DNA from: Heloderma charlesbogerti
Lineage: Eukaryota; Chordata; Lepidosauria; Squamata; Helodermatidae
Assembly (NCBI GenBank): GCA_026122225.1
Contig: JANEZZ010001401.1
Location: 248,001-312,000, forward strand
DNA length: 64,000 bases
Direction of reading: 5' to 3'
Under the pieces are notes generated by a model. That model saw only the letters and a list, made by a program, of their open reading frames with translations. It had not been told where the DNA came from and searched no databases. Position 1 is the stretch's first letter; each line of letters opens with the position of its first letter. Below are positions 31,761 through 43,524 of the stretch, one piece after another. Position numbers and translations under genes: made by a program.

Positions 31761-33195
31761 TATAATTGTTTGGCAGAGACCCAGGTTCTCAGACTCAGGT
31801 CTGCTGCCAAACATCCACTTCACTCCTCAGTACTTTACTGAGATATTGATTTTCCTGGAGAAGAGGATTTTTAATCAGTGGGAAAAATCCAGATGATGAG
31901 CAGGCTGGGCCAGGGCTGTGTTTATTCTATAGTTTTGTGTTTTTCACATTGGACAAATTCAGAAACTTGGAATTGAGTGCAGTGTTCAAGATTCTCAGAA
32001 TTTCAGCTTTAACTTTTTAAAAAGTAAGTTTCTAGCCCTTAAGGCTGTTATCATACTCTTGAAAGTATCAGAGCAATGAAATATAACATCTCAGAAGTTT
32101 GTGGTTAGAAGCACTGCTTATTTCTCTTCATAGCTGTTTGCCACTTCATATCCTTCTCTCTGTCTCTCAACTTTGCATAATTTATATGAGCCTCAAAAAT
32201 TATCCTTTTTAATGCAGGATTTAGCCTATCATGACACATAATAAGGTGGGATAGAAGGGGTTTAATCAGTGTAATTTGGTATGTGTCTTTGTGATAAAAT
32301 TACCTATTGCTACCTATCCCAAGCCCTTAGAATGATGTAGGCTATAAACTGAATCTCATAAAAATACATGCATACATACATACATTTTATTTTTTTAATG
32401 TATATTATACACATCCCTGTTTTGGATATATCTTAGGAAGAAAAACCTTCTGGTGCAGACATAGCCCATGTTTTTTGCTGATTTCTGTGTTTGCAAAATT
32501 GTACAGTCCCTGGAAGCAGACAGATGAGGTGCTGATGGATATATTTTTCTTTAGGGCTTGGGGCTTGTCACGAAACAAGATGTAGGAAGACAGGAACTGT
32601 TAGGCTTGGCAGACTTTGGGAGGGTCTCTTTTCAGAGATGCGAGTGAAACTTTTGAAATTAGATTAAGCGCACTCTTTTATCCTGTTGGGAATGATGGAG
32701 TAGCCATAGTGTGTGGGCAGGATGCTAGCGTACCTGCTGAACGGCATACCACAAAACAAAATCAGACAGGTCTGTGCATTCACTGGGAGCAGTTTGCCAG
32801 CTCTGTTCTAGGAAGCTGAATCAGCAGTCCCTGTGGTTCAAAGGAGTTTCAAAAGTGATGCAGTATGGGGGAGTTGCTGTTCAAAGAAAGATTCCAATCT
32901 TCCCCCAAGTGTGTATAAACCCCTAGACACACCTAAAGTAGTTCTCTGGATTGCAGTCAATGAGCTGAACGAGACAGGAGTCTACAGTCTTGAGTTTTCA
33001 AACAAAGAGTTTGTTTTGTATTTGTTGAATGATGTAAACCGCCCGCCTTGGAGTGTGTCTTTTGAGACAGAACTGCAAGATATAAATCATCCCAATAAAA
33101 TAGTGATATGGTAGACACCCCCACCCCATACACATACACACTCACACATTCTACATCAATAAGGTTGAAGTTTGTGATTGGTATAAATTTTGTAT
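31761..33195. other. Unassigned sequence
   Basis: Contains a short (CATA)n tract near 32366-32388. No element or exon is recognised. Confidence 0.45.
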
Positions 33196-33530
33196 ATTTA
33201 TTTATTTAAAATATTTCTTGGCCGCCTTTCAGGGCAGAAGCTCTCCCAAGGCTGTGTACAGTAATAAAACACATAAAACTTGCATGATATTCAGAGCAAT
33301 ACAAACACAGTACAAACACTGAGAACACGATAAAAACATCAATATAAAAAACAATAAAAACCAACAGCAGCCAGCAATAAAAACATCAATCATATTAGGA
33401 GAAGGCCAGAGCAAAATAACATGTTTTAAAGGCCTTCGTAAAAGCCTGCAATGTTGGAGCATGGTGGACCCCCAAGGGCAACTTATTCCAAAGGTGTGGG
33501 GCCACTGCATATCATGTGGATTACATGATT
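33196..33530 (-). mobile_element. L2 LINE 3' end
   Basis: Tail 'tatttatttatttaaaatat', then 'agctctcccaaggctgtgta', A-rich repeats (aataaaaacatcaat) and a C-terminal coding remnant near 33460-33520 (cccccaagggcaacttattc). Confidence 0.72.
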
Positions 33531-33794
33531 TAGTTATGGGGAAGGACAATGAGCTTTGTGGAGACATTAAGCTCCACCCTTAACCCTATAAATGTTAAAG
33601 CCCATTTTCACAGTAATAAAAGCCAGAAAGAAACTTATTTTATAATGGCATTTTTTATTTCCAGAAGTCTGAATCCTAGGGCTGATAGCATTTGTGTAAA
33701 ATCACAAAATATACCCCAAATCTGTGTATATATTGCAAGAGGTGCTCTTTAAAAGTCTTATGAGATCTAGAGGGTTGTTTCCTGATTGTATGAT

Positions 33795-33958
33795 TGATAG
33801 TTTGGGTGTCTGACTAGGACTTGGGAGACCCAGGTTCAAATCCCTATTCACCCATTACGTTCACTGGCTGACTTTAGGCTGGTCACCATCTCTTAGCCCA
33901 ACCCAACTTACAAGGTTGTTGTGCGGATAAAATGGGAATTCATGTAAGCCACTTTGGA
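33795..33958 (+). mobile_element. tRNA-derived SINE, 3' shortened
   Basis: 'gtgtctgactaggacttggg', 'acccaggttcaaatcccta' (box B), 'caaggttgttgtgcggataa' and 'catgtaagccactttgga'. A CR1 end abuts it directly. Confidence 0.72.
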
Positions 33959-34872
33959 CTCATAGAATCATAGAACAGTAGGGTTGGAAGGGGCCTATAA
34001 GACCATCGAGTCCAACCCCCTGCTCAGTGCAGGAATCCAAGTCAAAGCATCCCTGACAGGTGGCTGTCCAGCCTCGTCTTGAATGCCTCCAGTGTGGGAG
34101 AGCCTACCACCTCCCTAGGGAATTGGTTCCATTGTCGTATTGCTCTAACAGTCAGGAGGTTTTCCTGATGTTCAGCCAGAATCTGCTTCCTGCACTCTGG
34201 GATGTTCGAGAAGAGATCCTGGCCTTCCTCTCTGTGACAACCTTTCCAGTACTTGAAGAGTGCCATCATATCTCCCCTCAGTCTTCTCTTCTCAAGGCTA
34301 AACATGCCCAGTTCTTTCAGTCTCTCCCCATAGGGCTTTGTTTCCAGTCCCCTTGTCATCTTCGTTGCCCTCCTCTGAACCCTCTCCAGCTTGCCTGCAT
34401 CCTTCTTCAAGTGGGGAGCCCAGAACTGGACACAGTACTCCAGATGAGGCCTAACCAGTGCTGAGTAGAGGGGAACTAGTACTTCACATGATTTGGAAGC
34501 TATGCTTCTATTGATGCAGCCCAAAATAGCATTTGCCTTTTTTTGTAGCCACATCACATTACTGGCTCATATTCAGCTTGTGGTCTACCACAGTTCCAAG
34601 ATCCTTCTTGCTTGTAGTATTGTTGAGCCAAGTATCACCCATCTTGTAACTGTGCATTTGGTTTCTTTTTCCTAGGTGCAGAACTTGGTATTTATCCCTA
34701 TTAAATGTCATTCTGTTGTTTTCTGCCCAGCGCTCCAGTTTATCAAGATCACTTTGAATTTTGTTTCTGATTTCCAGGGTATTAGCTATCCCGCCCAATT
34801 TTGTGTCATCTTCAGATTTGATAAGCATTCCCTGCACCTCCTCATCCAAGTCATTAATAAAATGTTGGAGGA
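33959..34872 (-). mobile_element. CR1 LINE, 5' truncated
   Basis: The 3' terminus is at 33959 ('atagaatcatagaacagtag' is the reverse complement of the CR1 end). The copy reaches back to the region just before motif C near 34872. It abuts a SINE at its 3' side. Confidence 0.9.
34042..34872 (-). pseudogene. CR1 ORF2, 3' part, decayed
   Basis: The frame 34888-34559 has DLDEEVQGML, a motif C remnant (SEDDTKLGG in place of FADDTKLGG), RNKIQSDLDKLERWAENNRM and NMSQ followed by TAA (34561-34559). One extra A just downstream shifts the frame into 34557-34042 (KANAILGCINRSIASKS, HLEYCVQFWAPH, REVVGSPTLEAFKTRLD). The TAA matches that in the copy at 28302. Confidence 0.9.
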
Positions 34873-35164
34873 AGGGCAGGATATACATAATAAAATAGTG
34901 CAGTTCAAAATTGCTATCTATATCACAATCTCAGAGGGATTCTGATTTTCTAGAGGTATAAGATATGTTTCTTCAGCTATTGATTGATTGTGGAGCTCCT
35001 CTACAATGTTTAATGAAATCTCTGAATGGGTTAATTTCAGTATGAATTCTTGATTTCAAGGCTCTGTCCATACTGGCTCTTGGGTGCTAATATGCTTTGC
35101 TGGTTATATCCCCCCCGCCCCCATCTTCTGCTTTTTGAGCCTGTAGGCCCAGGGCCAAATCCCA

Positions 35165-38100
35165 CATTTATTTATTTATTTATTTATTTATTCATTTCAT
35201 TTCATTTCTATACCGCCCAATAGTCGAAGCTCTCTGGGCAGTTCACAAAAATTAAATCCAAGCAACACACAATAAAACAATTTAAAATATACAGAACATT
35301 AAAACCACAATATAACAATACAACCACAATAAAACCTAGCAGCAGTGCAGGAGTTTAAAATACAGATTTAAAACAACAAAGATAAAAATTTAGAAAGCTA
35401 AAATGCTAAAATGCCTGGGAAAATAAAAAGGTCTTCACCTGGCGCCGAAAGGAATACAATGTAAGCGCCAGGCGAACCTCACCAGGGAGCTCATTCCAGA
35501 GCCGGGGTGCCACAGCAGAAAAAGCCCTCCTCCTAGTAGCCACCCGCCTCACTTCCTTTGGCAGGGGCTCACGAAGAAGGGCCGCTGATGATGATCTTAA
35601 GGTCCGGGCAGGCACATATGGGAGGAGGCGATCCTTCAGGTAACCTGGCCCCAAGCCGTTAAGGGCTTTGAATGTTAACACCAGCACTTTGAATCGGGCC
35701 TGGAAATGGACTGGCAGCCAGTGCAGCTGGAAAAGTACTGGCGTAATATGAGCTCGCAGGCCAGTCCCTGTTAACAATCTTGCTGCCCTATTTTGGACCA
35801 GCTGAAGTTTCCAGACCATTTTCAAAGGCAGCCCCACGTATAACGCATTGCAGTAATCCAGACGAGAGGTTATCAGAGCATGGATAACTGTAGCAAGGCT
35901 ATCTCTGTCCAGATAAGGGCGTAGTTGGTATACCAGCCTAAGCTGATAAAAAGTGCTCCGTGCCACTGAGTTCACCTGTGCCTCAAGTGACAGTTCTGGA
36001 TCCAAGAGCACCCCCAAACTACGAACCTGATCCTTTAGGGGGAGTGCAGCCCCCTCCAGAACAGGTTGAATATCACCTAGCCGGGCAGACGAACAACCCA
36101 CTAACAGTACCTCCCGTCTTGTCTGGATTGAGTTTCAGTTTATTAGCCCTCATCCAGTCCATTACCGTGCCCAGGCACTGATTCAGAACAGTCACTGCCT
36201 CACCTGGTTTTGATGTAAAAGAGAGGTAGAGCTGGGTGTCATCTGCATATTGATGGCACCTCAGCCCACACCTCTGGATAACCTCCCCCAGCGGTTTCAT
36301 TAGATGTTAAACAGCATGGGGGATAAAATAGAGCCCTGTGGAACCCCATGGCACAATTGCCATGGCACAAAGCAGTAATCCCCCAGCACCACCTTCTGGA
36401 ATCGGCCATCCAAGTAGGAGCGGAACCACTGTAGTGCAGTGCCTCCTACTCCCAACCCAGACAACCTATCCAGAAGGATACCATGGTCGATGGTATCGAA
36501 AGCCGCTGAGAGGTCCAGGAGAATCAACAGGGTCACACTCCCCCTGTCCCTCTCCCGGCAGAGGACATCCCACAGGGCGACCAAGGCAGTTTCCATTCCA
36601 AAACCAGGCCTGAAGCCCAATTGAAATGGATCTAGATAATCCGTTTCATTCAAGAGTGCCTGGAGCTGTCCTACAACCACCCGCTCAAGCACCTTGCCCA
36701 GGAAGGGGATGTTGGCCACTGGCCTATAATTGTTAACATCCTCTGGGTCCAAGTTAGGCTTTTTCAGGAGTGGTCTAATTACTGCCTCTTTTAAAGCGGC
36801 AGGCACCACTCCCTCTCTCAAGGAGGAATTTACAACCTCCTGGACCCAGCCGGACAACCCCTCCTTGTTTGATTTAATAAGCCATGAAGGGCAAGGGTCA
36901 AGCACACAAGTGGTCGATTGGACTTGGCCAAGCACCTTGTCCGCATCCTCAGGCCTCAGTAACTGAAACTCATCCAATAAAACTGGACCAGACGGTGCTC
37001 TGAACGCCTCTACCAATGGAACTGCATTAATGGTGGTGTCCAATTCATGACGAATCTGAGCGACTTTATCCTCAAAGTGCCGTGCAAACTCGTCACAGCG
37101 TGCTACCGAGGGTTCCACCATCTCTCTCCCTGGCCCAGAATGTAACAGGCCGCGAACCACTCGGAAAAGCTCCGCTGAACGACACTGAGAAGATGCAATG
37201 CTGGTGGAAAAGAACTGTCTCTTTGCCACCCTCACCGCCACAGAGTAGGCTCGATAGTGGGCTCTTACCTGTGTTCGGTCAGACTCAGCACGAGTTTTCC
37301 CTCACCTGTGTTCTAGCCGTCTCCCCTCTTGCTTCATTGCCCTCAGCTCAGGTGTATACCAAGGAGCTGGCCGGGCTCTGCTCAGAGGGAGAGGGCGCTT
37401 GGGCGCGATCGTGTCAACCGTCCGAGTCATCTCTGCATTCCACAGAGCGACCTGGGCTTCGACAGGAGCACCAGCCATACCAGCAGGAAAATCCCCCAGA
37501 GCCCTCTGGAATCCATCAGAATCCATTAATCTCTGGGGGCGGACCATTTTAATAGGTCCCCCACCCTTGCAGAGGGGAAAGGCCGCCAGGAGTCTAAACC
37601 TCAGCAAGAAGTGATCTGACCATGACAAAGGGACAGATGTTAATTCCTCCACTTTCAGATCACCATCCTCCTGCCCAGTCGAGAAAACGAGATCAAGCGT
37701 GTGTCCTTTTGTATGCGTTGGGCCGATGTTGGGACAGCCCCATGGTTGCCATGGCGGCCACGAAGTCCTGAGCCGCCCCGGATACAGCGGCCTCGGCATG
37801 GAAGTTGAGATCCCCCAGGACCATCATCCTGGGGGTCCTCAACACCAAGTCCGAGACCACCTCCGTCAGCTCAGGCACGGAGTCTGATGGGCAGCGGGAT
37901 GGGCGGTACACCAACAGAATCCCCAATCTGTCCCGGGTACCCAACACAAGGTACAAACACTCAAGATCTGCCCTCGAATGAGCAGGAAGCCTGGAGAGGG
38001 AGATTGAATTCCTATAGACCACGGCAACCCCCCCTTCCCGACCCTCAAGTCGGTGTTGGTGCTGCACCGAGTACCCAGGAGGGCACAGCTGGGAGAGAGT

Positions 38101-38445
38101 GACCCCTCCCAGTTCCCCCACCCAGGTCTCAGTAATACATGCCAGGTCAGCCCCCTCATCCACAATCAAATCATGGATGAGGGAGATTTTATTTTGGGCC
38201 GACCTGGCATTCAGCAGCAGCACCACCAGACCCGAGGGCAGACTGGTAAGGCTGCCAGGAACCATCAGGTTGGGGGAAGAACCAGAAGAGGGGACAGCTG
38301 TAAGGTGTCTAGCCCCTCTTCTCCTCAGCTGGCCTGTTAATCCCCCAGCGCCATACCTCCCCCTGCCCGTGACCACAGTTATGGTGGCACCTCCCCCACC
38401 CCCTGAGTTGCCCAATAGTCCTCCCAGGCACATATTAAAATGTTA
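35165..38445 (-). mobile_element. L2 LINE, near full length
   Basis: The 3' end is at 35165 (ATTTATTT and ATTTC repeats, then 'taccgcccaatagtcgaagc'). The 5' side reaches an ATG-started endonuclease frame at 38433. At about 3.3 kb this is the most complete L2 in the window. No insertion interrupts it. Target duplications were not found. Confidence 0.93.
35406..38433 (-). pseudogene. L2 ORF2 (endonuclease-reverse transcriptase), few lesions
   Basis: Endonuclease: LLLNARSAQNK, CITETWVGELGG and VLGDLNFH in 38433-37693, then SWSDHFLLRF in 37799-37302 after a frameshift near 37.74 kb. Reverse transcriptase: 37241-36300 with NYRPVANIPFLGKVLE, motif A LDLSAAFDTIDHGILL and motif B GVPQGSILSPMLFN. 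One lost base at about 36300 shifts to 36300-36073, which has intact YADD. An extra G near 36.1 kb shifts to 36101-35406, the C-terminal domain ending VKTFLFSQAF. Most damage is by single-base indels, so the copy is moderately young. Confidence 0.92.
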
Positions 38446-39254
38446 GGATATAAAATGCACAACAGTTTAAAAAATATAAGAGATAAAAGAGAACTCTCTT
38501 TTTTGCACATCTGCAAAAAATAAACCCTGCAAGACATTAATGTGCAAATCCTCCCTTAGAAGTGCAGTGTTGGTTGCTACATTGGCTGTTTGAAAGCCCC
38601 TTCCCTAGAAGGGCAAGGGAATCCTCTATTATTTCATGTTTCCAGAACTTTCATGTTTCCAAAAGCCATTTTGCTCTGCAAGTTTGTCTTTGCACCTTTT
38701 GAAACCAGGTGGTATTTGGGGTGTGACATTCACAAATCCTCAAGATCAAGGTAGAAAGTGTTTGCTGGTGGATTAACAACCTCCTGAGTGAGAAGAGATG
38801 ATGACAAGAGATACATTAAACCCAACTGCTCCCTAATCCCTTGGGAGCGCTTCTGCCATGTGGTGCAACGTTATTGCTTTAATAAGTGGAAAAGGGATGA
38901 AAAAGAGTCCTGTGTGAAGACATTTCTAGACAATTAATGTCCCGTTCTTTAGCAGCTGGGGATAGCTTTGATCACATCTACACATTCCAATCAGTATTGA
39001 AGGTATAATGCACATCTAAGCTCTTACCTTGTGCATATGGCAAGACCAAAGAGGAATTTAAAATATGTACGATGGAGGAAAACGTCTTAGTGCACCCACC
39101 GCCTAGGTTACAGTCAGCCCCCAAGGTCCAAATTCTAGTACAAACGTGTAGCTTGCAGGCTCCAGGTTGGAGGGAACTCTGGGCCAAGAGCCCTCTGGTG
39201 GGATCCCTCTTCTGTCAGTGGGCCAGTCTCACAGTGATGGCAGCCAGCAGCAGC
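38446..39254. other. Unassigned sequence
   Basis: No repeat or gene is recognised upstream of the L2 5' end. Confidence 0.45.
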
Positions 39255-39372
39255 AGTGCTCTGAGCAGTTGTGTCTAGCTGCCATTTTAATTTCCCACAA
39301 TGCTCTGGAGTAACACTGTCAGAGGCATTGTGGGAAATTGGAATGGTGGCTGGATGCCAGCTGCTCAGACTG
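39255..39372. mobile_element. Palindromic MITE, about 118 bp
   Basis: 'tctgagcagttgtgtctagc ... tttcccacaatgc' pairs with 'gcattgtgggaaattgg ... gatgccagctgctcaga'. The arms are about 50 bp with a central loop of about 20 bp. No target duplication was clear. Confidence 0.72.
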
Positions 39373-39884
39373 TTTGGCCGGGAAGGGGGGAATTAAAGGG
39401 GGAACAGGGGCCAAGCCTCAGCAGTGGCCCCTGCCAGGGGGCTGGAGCACTGGCAGCTGTCCAAGGATGCGAGGTGCTGGTGCCAACCCTGCTAGCTTGT
39501 CCAGCCCTTGATTGGGCCTGATATTGTTATATATCGGAATGAGACAGAGAAACGATGGCTGACCCTCTCCATCGAGAACAGGACAAGAAACAAGGTTTTA
39601 AAGTTGTAGGTAGGTAATAGATACTAGGTAAAAAATATACACAGAAGAGTTTTCTAACCATATGAGCATGGAACACTGGAACAGGCTGCCTAGGAAGGCT
39701 GTGAAGTTGCCTTCCTTGGAGTTTCAAAAAGAACATCGACGTTCAGCCATAAAGCAGCCAACTGGGGACCCATGGGATGCATACAGACCACAGCAAGGGC
39801 ATTGCTAGGCCTGGACTAATGAGGCCATAGCTCCGGACCTATTTCCCACAGCCCTGGATCTATTCTTGACAGCCCTTAGTGTCC
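39373..39884. other. Unassigned sequence
   Basis: 39640-39735 resembles old CR1 C-terminal wording (tggaacaggctgcctagg), too diverged to assign firmly. Otherwise nothing. Confidence 0.4.
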
Positions 39885-40330
39885 ACTGGTGCCAATGGAA
39901 AGTTTTTAAATCAGCTTAAGGCACAATCTTATGCATGTTTAGACAGGAAACATGTCCAACAACTCCCAGCATTCCCCAGTCAGCCATGTTTAAACATGCA
40001 TAGGATTGCACCCTTAATTGTCGTGCAGGGGGCAATTTTCAAGGGGGATTGCAGCGAGGGAAAGAAGGGTCAACCCTCCCCACATGCTGCAATGCATCCC
40101 CTACCCCCTACAAGGAGATTCAGCTTAGAAAAAAATCTTCCCATTGGTACCAATGGGAGGTTTTTCCTAAGTTTAGCTGCCGTGTGGTGGTGCAGATTCC
40201 TAGGGGAATCACAGGGAGGGGAGGGTTAATTCCCTCTTTCCTGAGCACTGTGCTCTCACCCCCACCCCCATCCGCCTTCGGCATAGCAATTAAGCTTAGG
40301 AAAAAACCTTCCATTGCTCCCAATAGAAAG
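39885..40330. mobile_element. Two MITE-like units head to tail sharing a boundary
   Basis: A terminal motif close to CCAATGGGAGGTTTTTCCTA occurs forward near 39891 and 40150 and inverted near 40117-40146 and 40286-40315. Unit 1 therefore spans about 39891-40146 and unit 2 about 40149-40317, meeting at a near-perfect palindrome centred at 40148. Interiors are similar (gggggattgcagcgaggg against ggggaatcacagggagg). Unit 1 contains another foldback (39920-40015). Confidence 0.62.
39920..40015. mobile_element. Foldback MITE nested in unit 1
   Basis: 'taaggcacaatcttatgcat' and 'gtttag' pair with 'tttaaacatgcataggattg' and 'caccctta'. Same ATGCATGTTTA family as 20365 and 44065. Confidence 0.7.
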
Positions 40331-40576
40331 ACTGGGCTCTGAATCTTTTAAGTGCCTAGCAATGCATCTGGGCCTCACACTAATTTTATCTGGCTCCTGG
40401 AAGCCCTACCAGATTTGAATCAACCTATAACTTATTGAATGTTTAAAAAGGAAGATTGCTTGTAAGGAACGCAACTTTTTTTTGGTAAGTAGATGTCATC
40501 CACATTTTAATGTTACATCCTTCTTTTGTTTTTTGTTTTAATGGAACAAACGTACATATGTATGTATGTCTGTATG

Positions 40577-40805
40577 CTGCCAGTGTAGGGTGGTGGTTAG
40601 AGTGTCAAACTAGGACTGTGGAAACTCGGGTTCAAACCCCCTCTCAGTTACAAAGCTCACTGGGTAACCTTCACCTTCTTGCCAGTCACAATCTTCCAGC
40701 ATGATATACCTCACAGGGTTGTTGTGAGGATAAAGTGTGTGTGTGTGGGGGGGGGATATGAATGCCACATTGAGCTCCTTGGAGGAAAGGTTGGCTATAA
40801 ACTAG
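40577..40805 (+). mobile_element. tRNA-derived SINE with L2-type tail
   Basis: 'gccagtgtagggtggtggtt', 'aactcgggttcaaaccccc' (box B), 'cacagggttgttgtgaggat' and 'ggagg...tataaactagttaaa'. A GT/G run (40735-40755) lies in its 3' part. A (TATG)n tract lies just upstream (40553-40575). Confidence 0.82.
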
Positions 40806-40989
40806 TTAAATAACTAATAATAATTGGTGTGGCATAATACACTTCCAGGTCCTGGGCCACTGTATATAAAGAATAGACTAGCTCCCAAGATACAGACCTT
40901 GGCCATACCTGGACTAAGGTGCCCTGCTTCAGGAGATGGTCTGGATCAGACAATGACACTTTAATGTGTTCACAGTGCTTTGCATGCAT

Positions 40990-41165
40990 TATCTTGTGGT
41001 AATCCTTACAACAACTTTGTATGGTAGGCCAGTGTCATCCCCATATTGCAGATGGAGAGCTGAGGGTGAGAGAGGATGTCTTCCTACAGCCACCTAGTGA
41101 GTTCATTATGGCAGAGGTGACATCTGAACTGGGTGCTTCCTGATCTGTAGTGTCTCTTAGCTACT
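40990..41165 (-). mobile_element. Old MIR-like SINE
   Basis: Reverse-complement SINE core wording: 'gtggtaatccttacaacaac', 'catattgcagatggagagct' and 'cagccacctagtgagttcat'. Promoter boxes are unreadable. Confidence 0.55.
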
Positions 41166-41188
41166 AGTTCCTCTGTGTTCCAATCCAT

Positions 41189-41326
41189 GGGGTAGTATCC
41201 AATGAAAGTCCTACGTAGAGTCAACCCATTGAAGTGAATGAGATGTAGGTTAGTCACAACTAAGTTCAGTCCCATTCATTTCAATGGATTTCCTCTAAGT
41301 AGGACTAGCATGGGATACTATCCCAT
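41189..41326. mobile_element. Palindromic MITE, about 137 bp
   Basis: Ends 'gggtagtatccaatgaaag' and 'ctagcatgggatactatccc' are inverted copies. Inner parts also pair ('cctacgtagagt' with 'tctaagtagg', 'cccattgaagtgaatgag' with 'cattcatttcaatgg'). Confidence 0.75.
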
Positions 41327-41636
41327 ATGTTAGCAGCACTAACGTGATGGCCATTCCCCTGCCACTCCAATAATGGCTGAAAGAAATCCAGGGCTGATCA
41401 CATGGTTGTTTTCTATGCCAACCCCACCAGCCTCCAGCAACAGCCCGCAACATGCTTGTAGAACACATGCTGATGAATCTGCTAGTGTATGTGATATATA
41501 CTTCTTTCAAACCCACACTTTTAACTGTAATGAAATTGTGCAACAGTGCTCAGTTTACACCAAACTGCTAACTGTATGCAGGGTCAGGTCACCACTGTGT
41601 TCATTAATATGTGTGTGTGTGTTTATGTGAAGGGCC
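41327..41636. other. Unassigned sequence
   Basis: Nothing recognised except a short GT run near 41610. Confidence 0.45.
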
Positions 41637-42225
41637 CGGAGACCAAGTCCTATGAGGAAAGGTTGAAGGACTTGCGTATGTTTAGCATGGAGAAGAGGTG
41701 ATAATGGTAGCCATCTTCCAATATTTGAATGGCTGTCACATAGATGATGGAGGAAATTTTTTATCTTTCGCTCCAGAGGGTAGAACCTGAACCAGTGGGC
41801 TCAATTTACAAGAAAAAAGGATTTTGACCTATCTTTGGGAAGAACGTCTTGACAGTTTAAGCCAGTGGAGGTTGGTGGTTCCAATTTCAATGGGGCTGTA
41901 AATCCATTCTGGGTTTCAGTCAGAACCAGCCAGAACTCTAAAGGAGCTATCCAAGGTGCTGAACCTATTTTGGGGGTGAGGCCCAGCACTTTGGATAGCT
42001 CCTTTAGAGTTCTGTCTAAAACCCAGAATGGATTCACAGCCCCACTGAAATCGGAGCCACCAGGCTCCACTGGTTTAAGCTGTTGGGCAGTGAAACAGTG
42101 TCTCAGAAGACAGCGGACTCTTCTTCATTAGAGGTTTTTAAGCAGAGGCTGGATGCTGCAGTACAGGATTTCCTGAATTGACAGGGGAGGTTGGACCAAA
42201 TGACCTTTGAGGCCCCTTCCAACTC
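41637..42225 (+). mobile_element. Old CR1-type LINE 3' end, split by a hAT MITE
   Basis: 'tcctatgaggaaaggttgaa', 'atgtttagcatggagaagag' and 'agaaaaaaggattttgacct' on the left; 'ttagaggtttttaagcagag', 'gctggatgctgc' and 'ggccccttccaactctatg' on the right. The frame is no longer intact. Removing 41863-42072 and one duplication restores continuity. Confidence 0.75.
41863..42072. mobile_element. hAT-type MITE with perfect 8-bp target duplication
   Basis: Ends CAGTGGAGGTTGGTGG and its inverted counterpart ...CCAGGCTCCACTG. GTTTAAGC flanks it exactly on both sides (41855-41862 and 42073-42080). Length 210 bp; most of it pairs with itself ('aatccattctgggttt', 'actctaaaggagctatcca' and their complements). 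Non-coding. Confidence 0.9.
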
Positions 42226-42232
42226 TATGTAT

Positions 42233-42280
42233 ACGCGCGCGTGTGTGTGTGTGTGTGTGATGAGAGAGAGAGAGAGAGAG
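42233..42280. repeat. Compound CG/GT/GA microsatellite
   Basis: (CG)n then (TG)n then (AG)n. The alternating first part could adopt Z-DNA. Confidence 0.92.
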
Positions 42281-42282
42281 AT

Positions 42283-42510
42283 TAACCACTTCAAGGCAGT
42301 GCACAATTTTAAAAATCTCAAATAAGCCACTGAAAAGCAAGAAAAACCAACAGCACCAGATGTTTCCGTAATTCAGTTTACTACATTTGAGAAAACAAAA
42401 CAGTTTTCACTGTGCACCTTGGTTCTAACAAGGTGGCCTGATGGGCTTCGATGGGCTCTTGGTTCCAAAGCTTTAACATCACCACTGAGAAAGCCCATCC
42501 CTGAGCTCTT
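42283..42510 (-). mobile_element. Diverged L2 LINE 3' end
   Basis: 'cttcaaggcagtgcacaatt', an A-rich stretch, then 'gttccaaagctttaacatca' and 'ccactgagaaagcccat', as in reverse-complement L2 C-terminal regions. Old. Confidence 0.5.
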
Positions 42511-43524
42511 CAATTTTGACAAAACACAGTGAAGGAAGCCTGCACAAAACTTTTCAGCAGATCTTGAAGAAGTGATCTCTAGCCAGTACTTGCTATTGCT
42601 AAGCCAGGAATGTGATTCTTATGTCATGCTACAATAAAAGCTGCCCACGGGGAATTAATCACTTTTATTGCACAATGAAATAAGTGTGGCCAACAAACTC
42701 TGATAAAAGGAGGTCACAACATCTATAGCAACACTTCTGTTTTATTGCCATGTGAAATGGTGTTAATTCCCTGATTTTCTCTGGTTACAAAACCATTGTT
42801 TGGTCAACACGCTTGCCCCTTGTTTATCCAGGTTTTTATGTGGTAATAAATTGAATTTGCATTGATTGCCCCTAGTTTGGTCACATCTTTGTCATGAAAT
42901 CATGCTGCAGTCACATTTATTGGAGAGTATCTGTGCATGTGGCATGAAGCAATGGTTGCACTTCTCTGTCAGACTGGGGAGATGCAAAACGTCTATTTCA
43001 ATTCAGACATGATGGAAAGGCAGACGAACGCAAAAGGTATTTATGCTTCCTTCTCCTTCCACATCTGCATCACATCCAAAGCTCCCTGCGTTCATATGAA
43101 GTCATGCTGAGACTGAAATGAAATGACCCCCTGACCCCTTGCAGCTGGTGCAGAGAGAACCATGTCATCTGCCTCTCCGTGGTTGGAAAATCGACCTCGG
43201 AGAGGGGGAAAAGGGGACATTCTGGTGGGTGGGGAGGGGAGGACACCGGAGAGGCTAGGATACGATATATCCTGAGCCTCCGCCAGCCTCCTTCCATCCC
43301 CCTTTGAAGCACCCTGACTAGATGGGCTTCTTAGCCCATCTAGCAAAAATGCAAAGATCAGAGAATGGGGAGGCAAAGCTAACCTCCGCCGCTCATCCCA
43401 CCCTGCCAGCTTCAGCCTGGTGGGGCATAGGAATCTTGGAAGCCACTGAGTTCAGGGGCCTCCAAGTGGTGAGGGCACAGTTTATAGCATTGCGCCCTTA
43501 AGCATTTGGGTCCAGGATAACTTA
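42511..43524. other. Unassigned sequence with possible conserved non-coding block
   Basis: 42590-42960 is AT-rich, repeat-free and contains homeodomain/SOX-like words (ttaatcacttttattgc, accattgtttgg). This is suggestive only. The frames at 43070-43376 are low-complexity and unremarkable. Confidence 0.35.
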
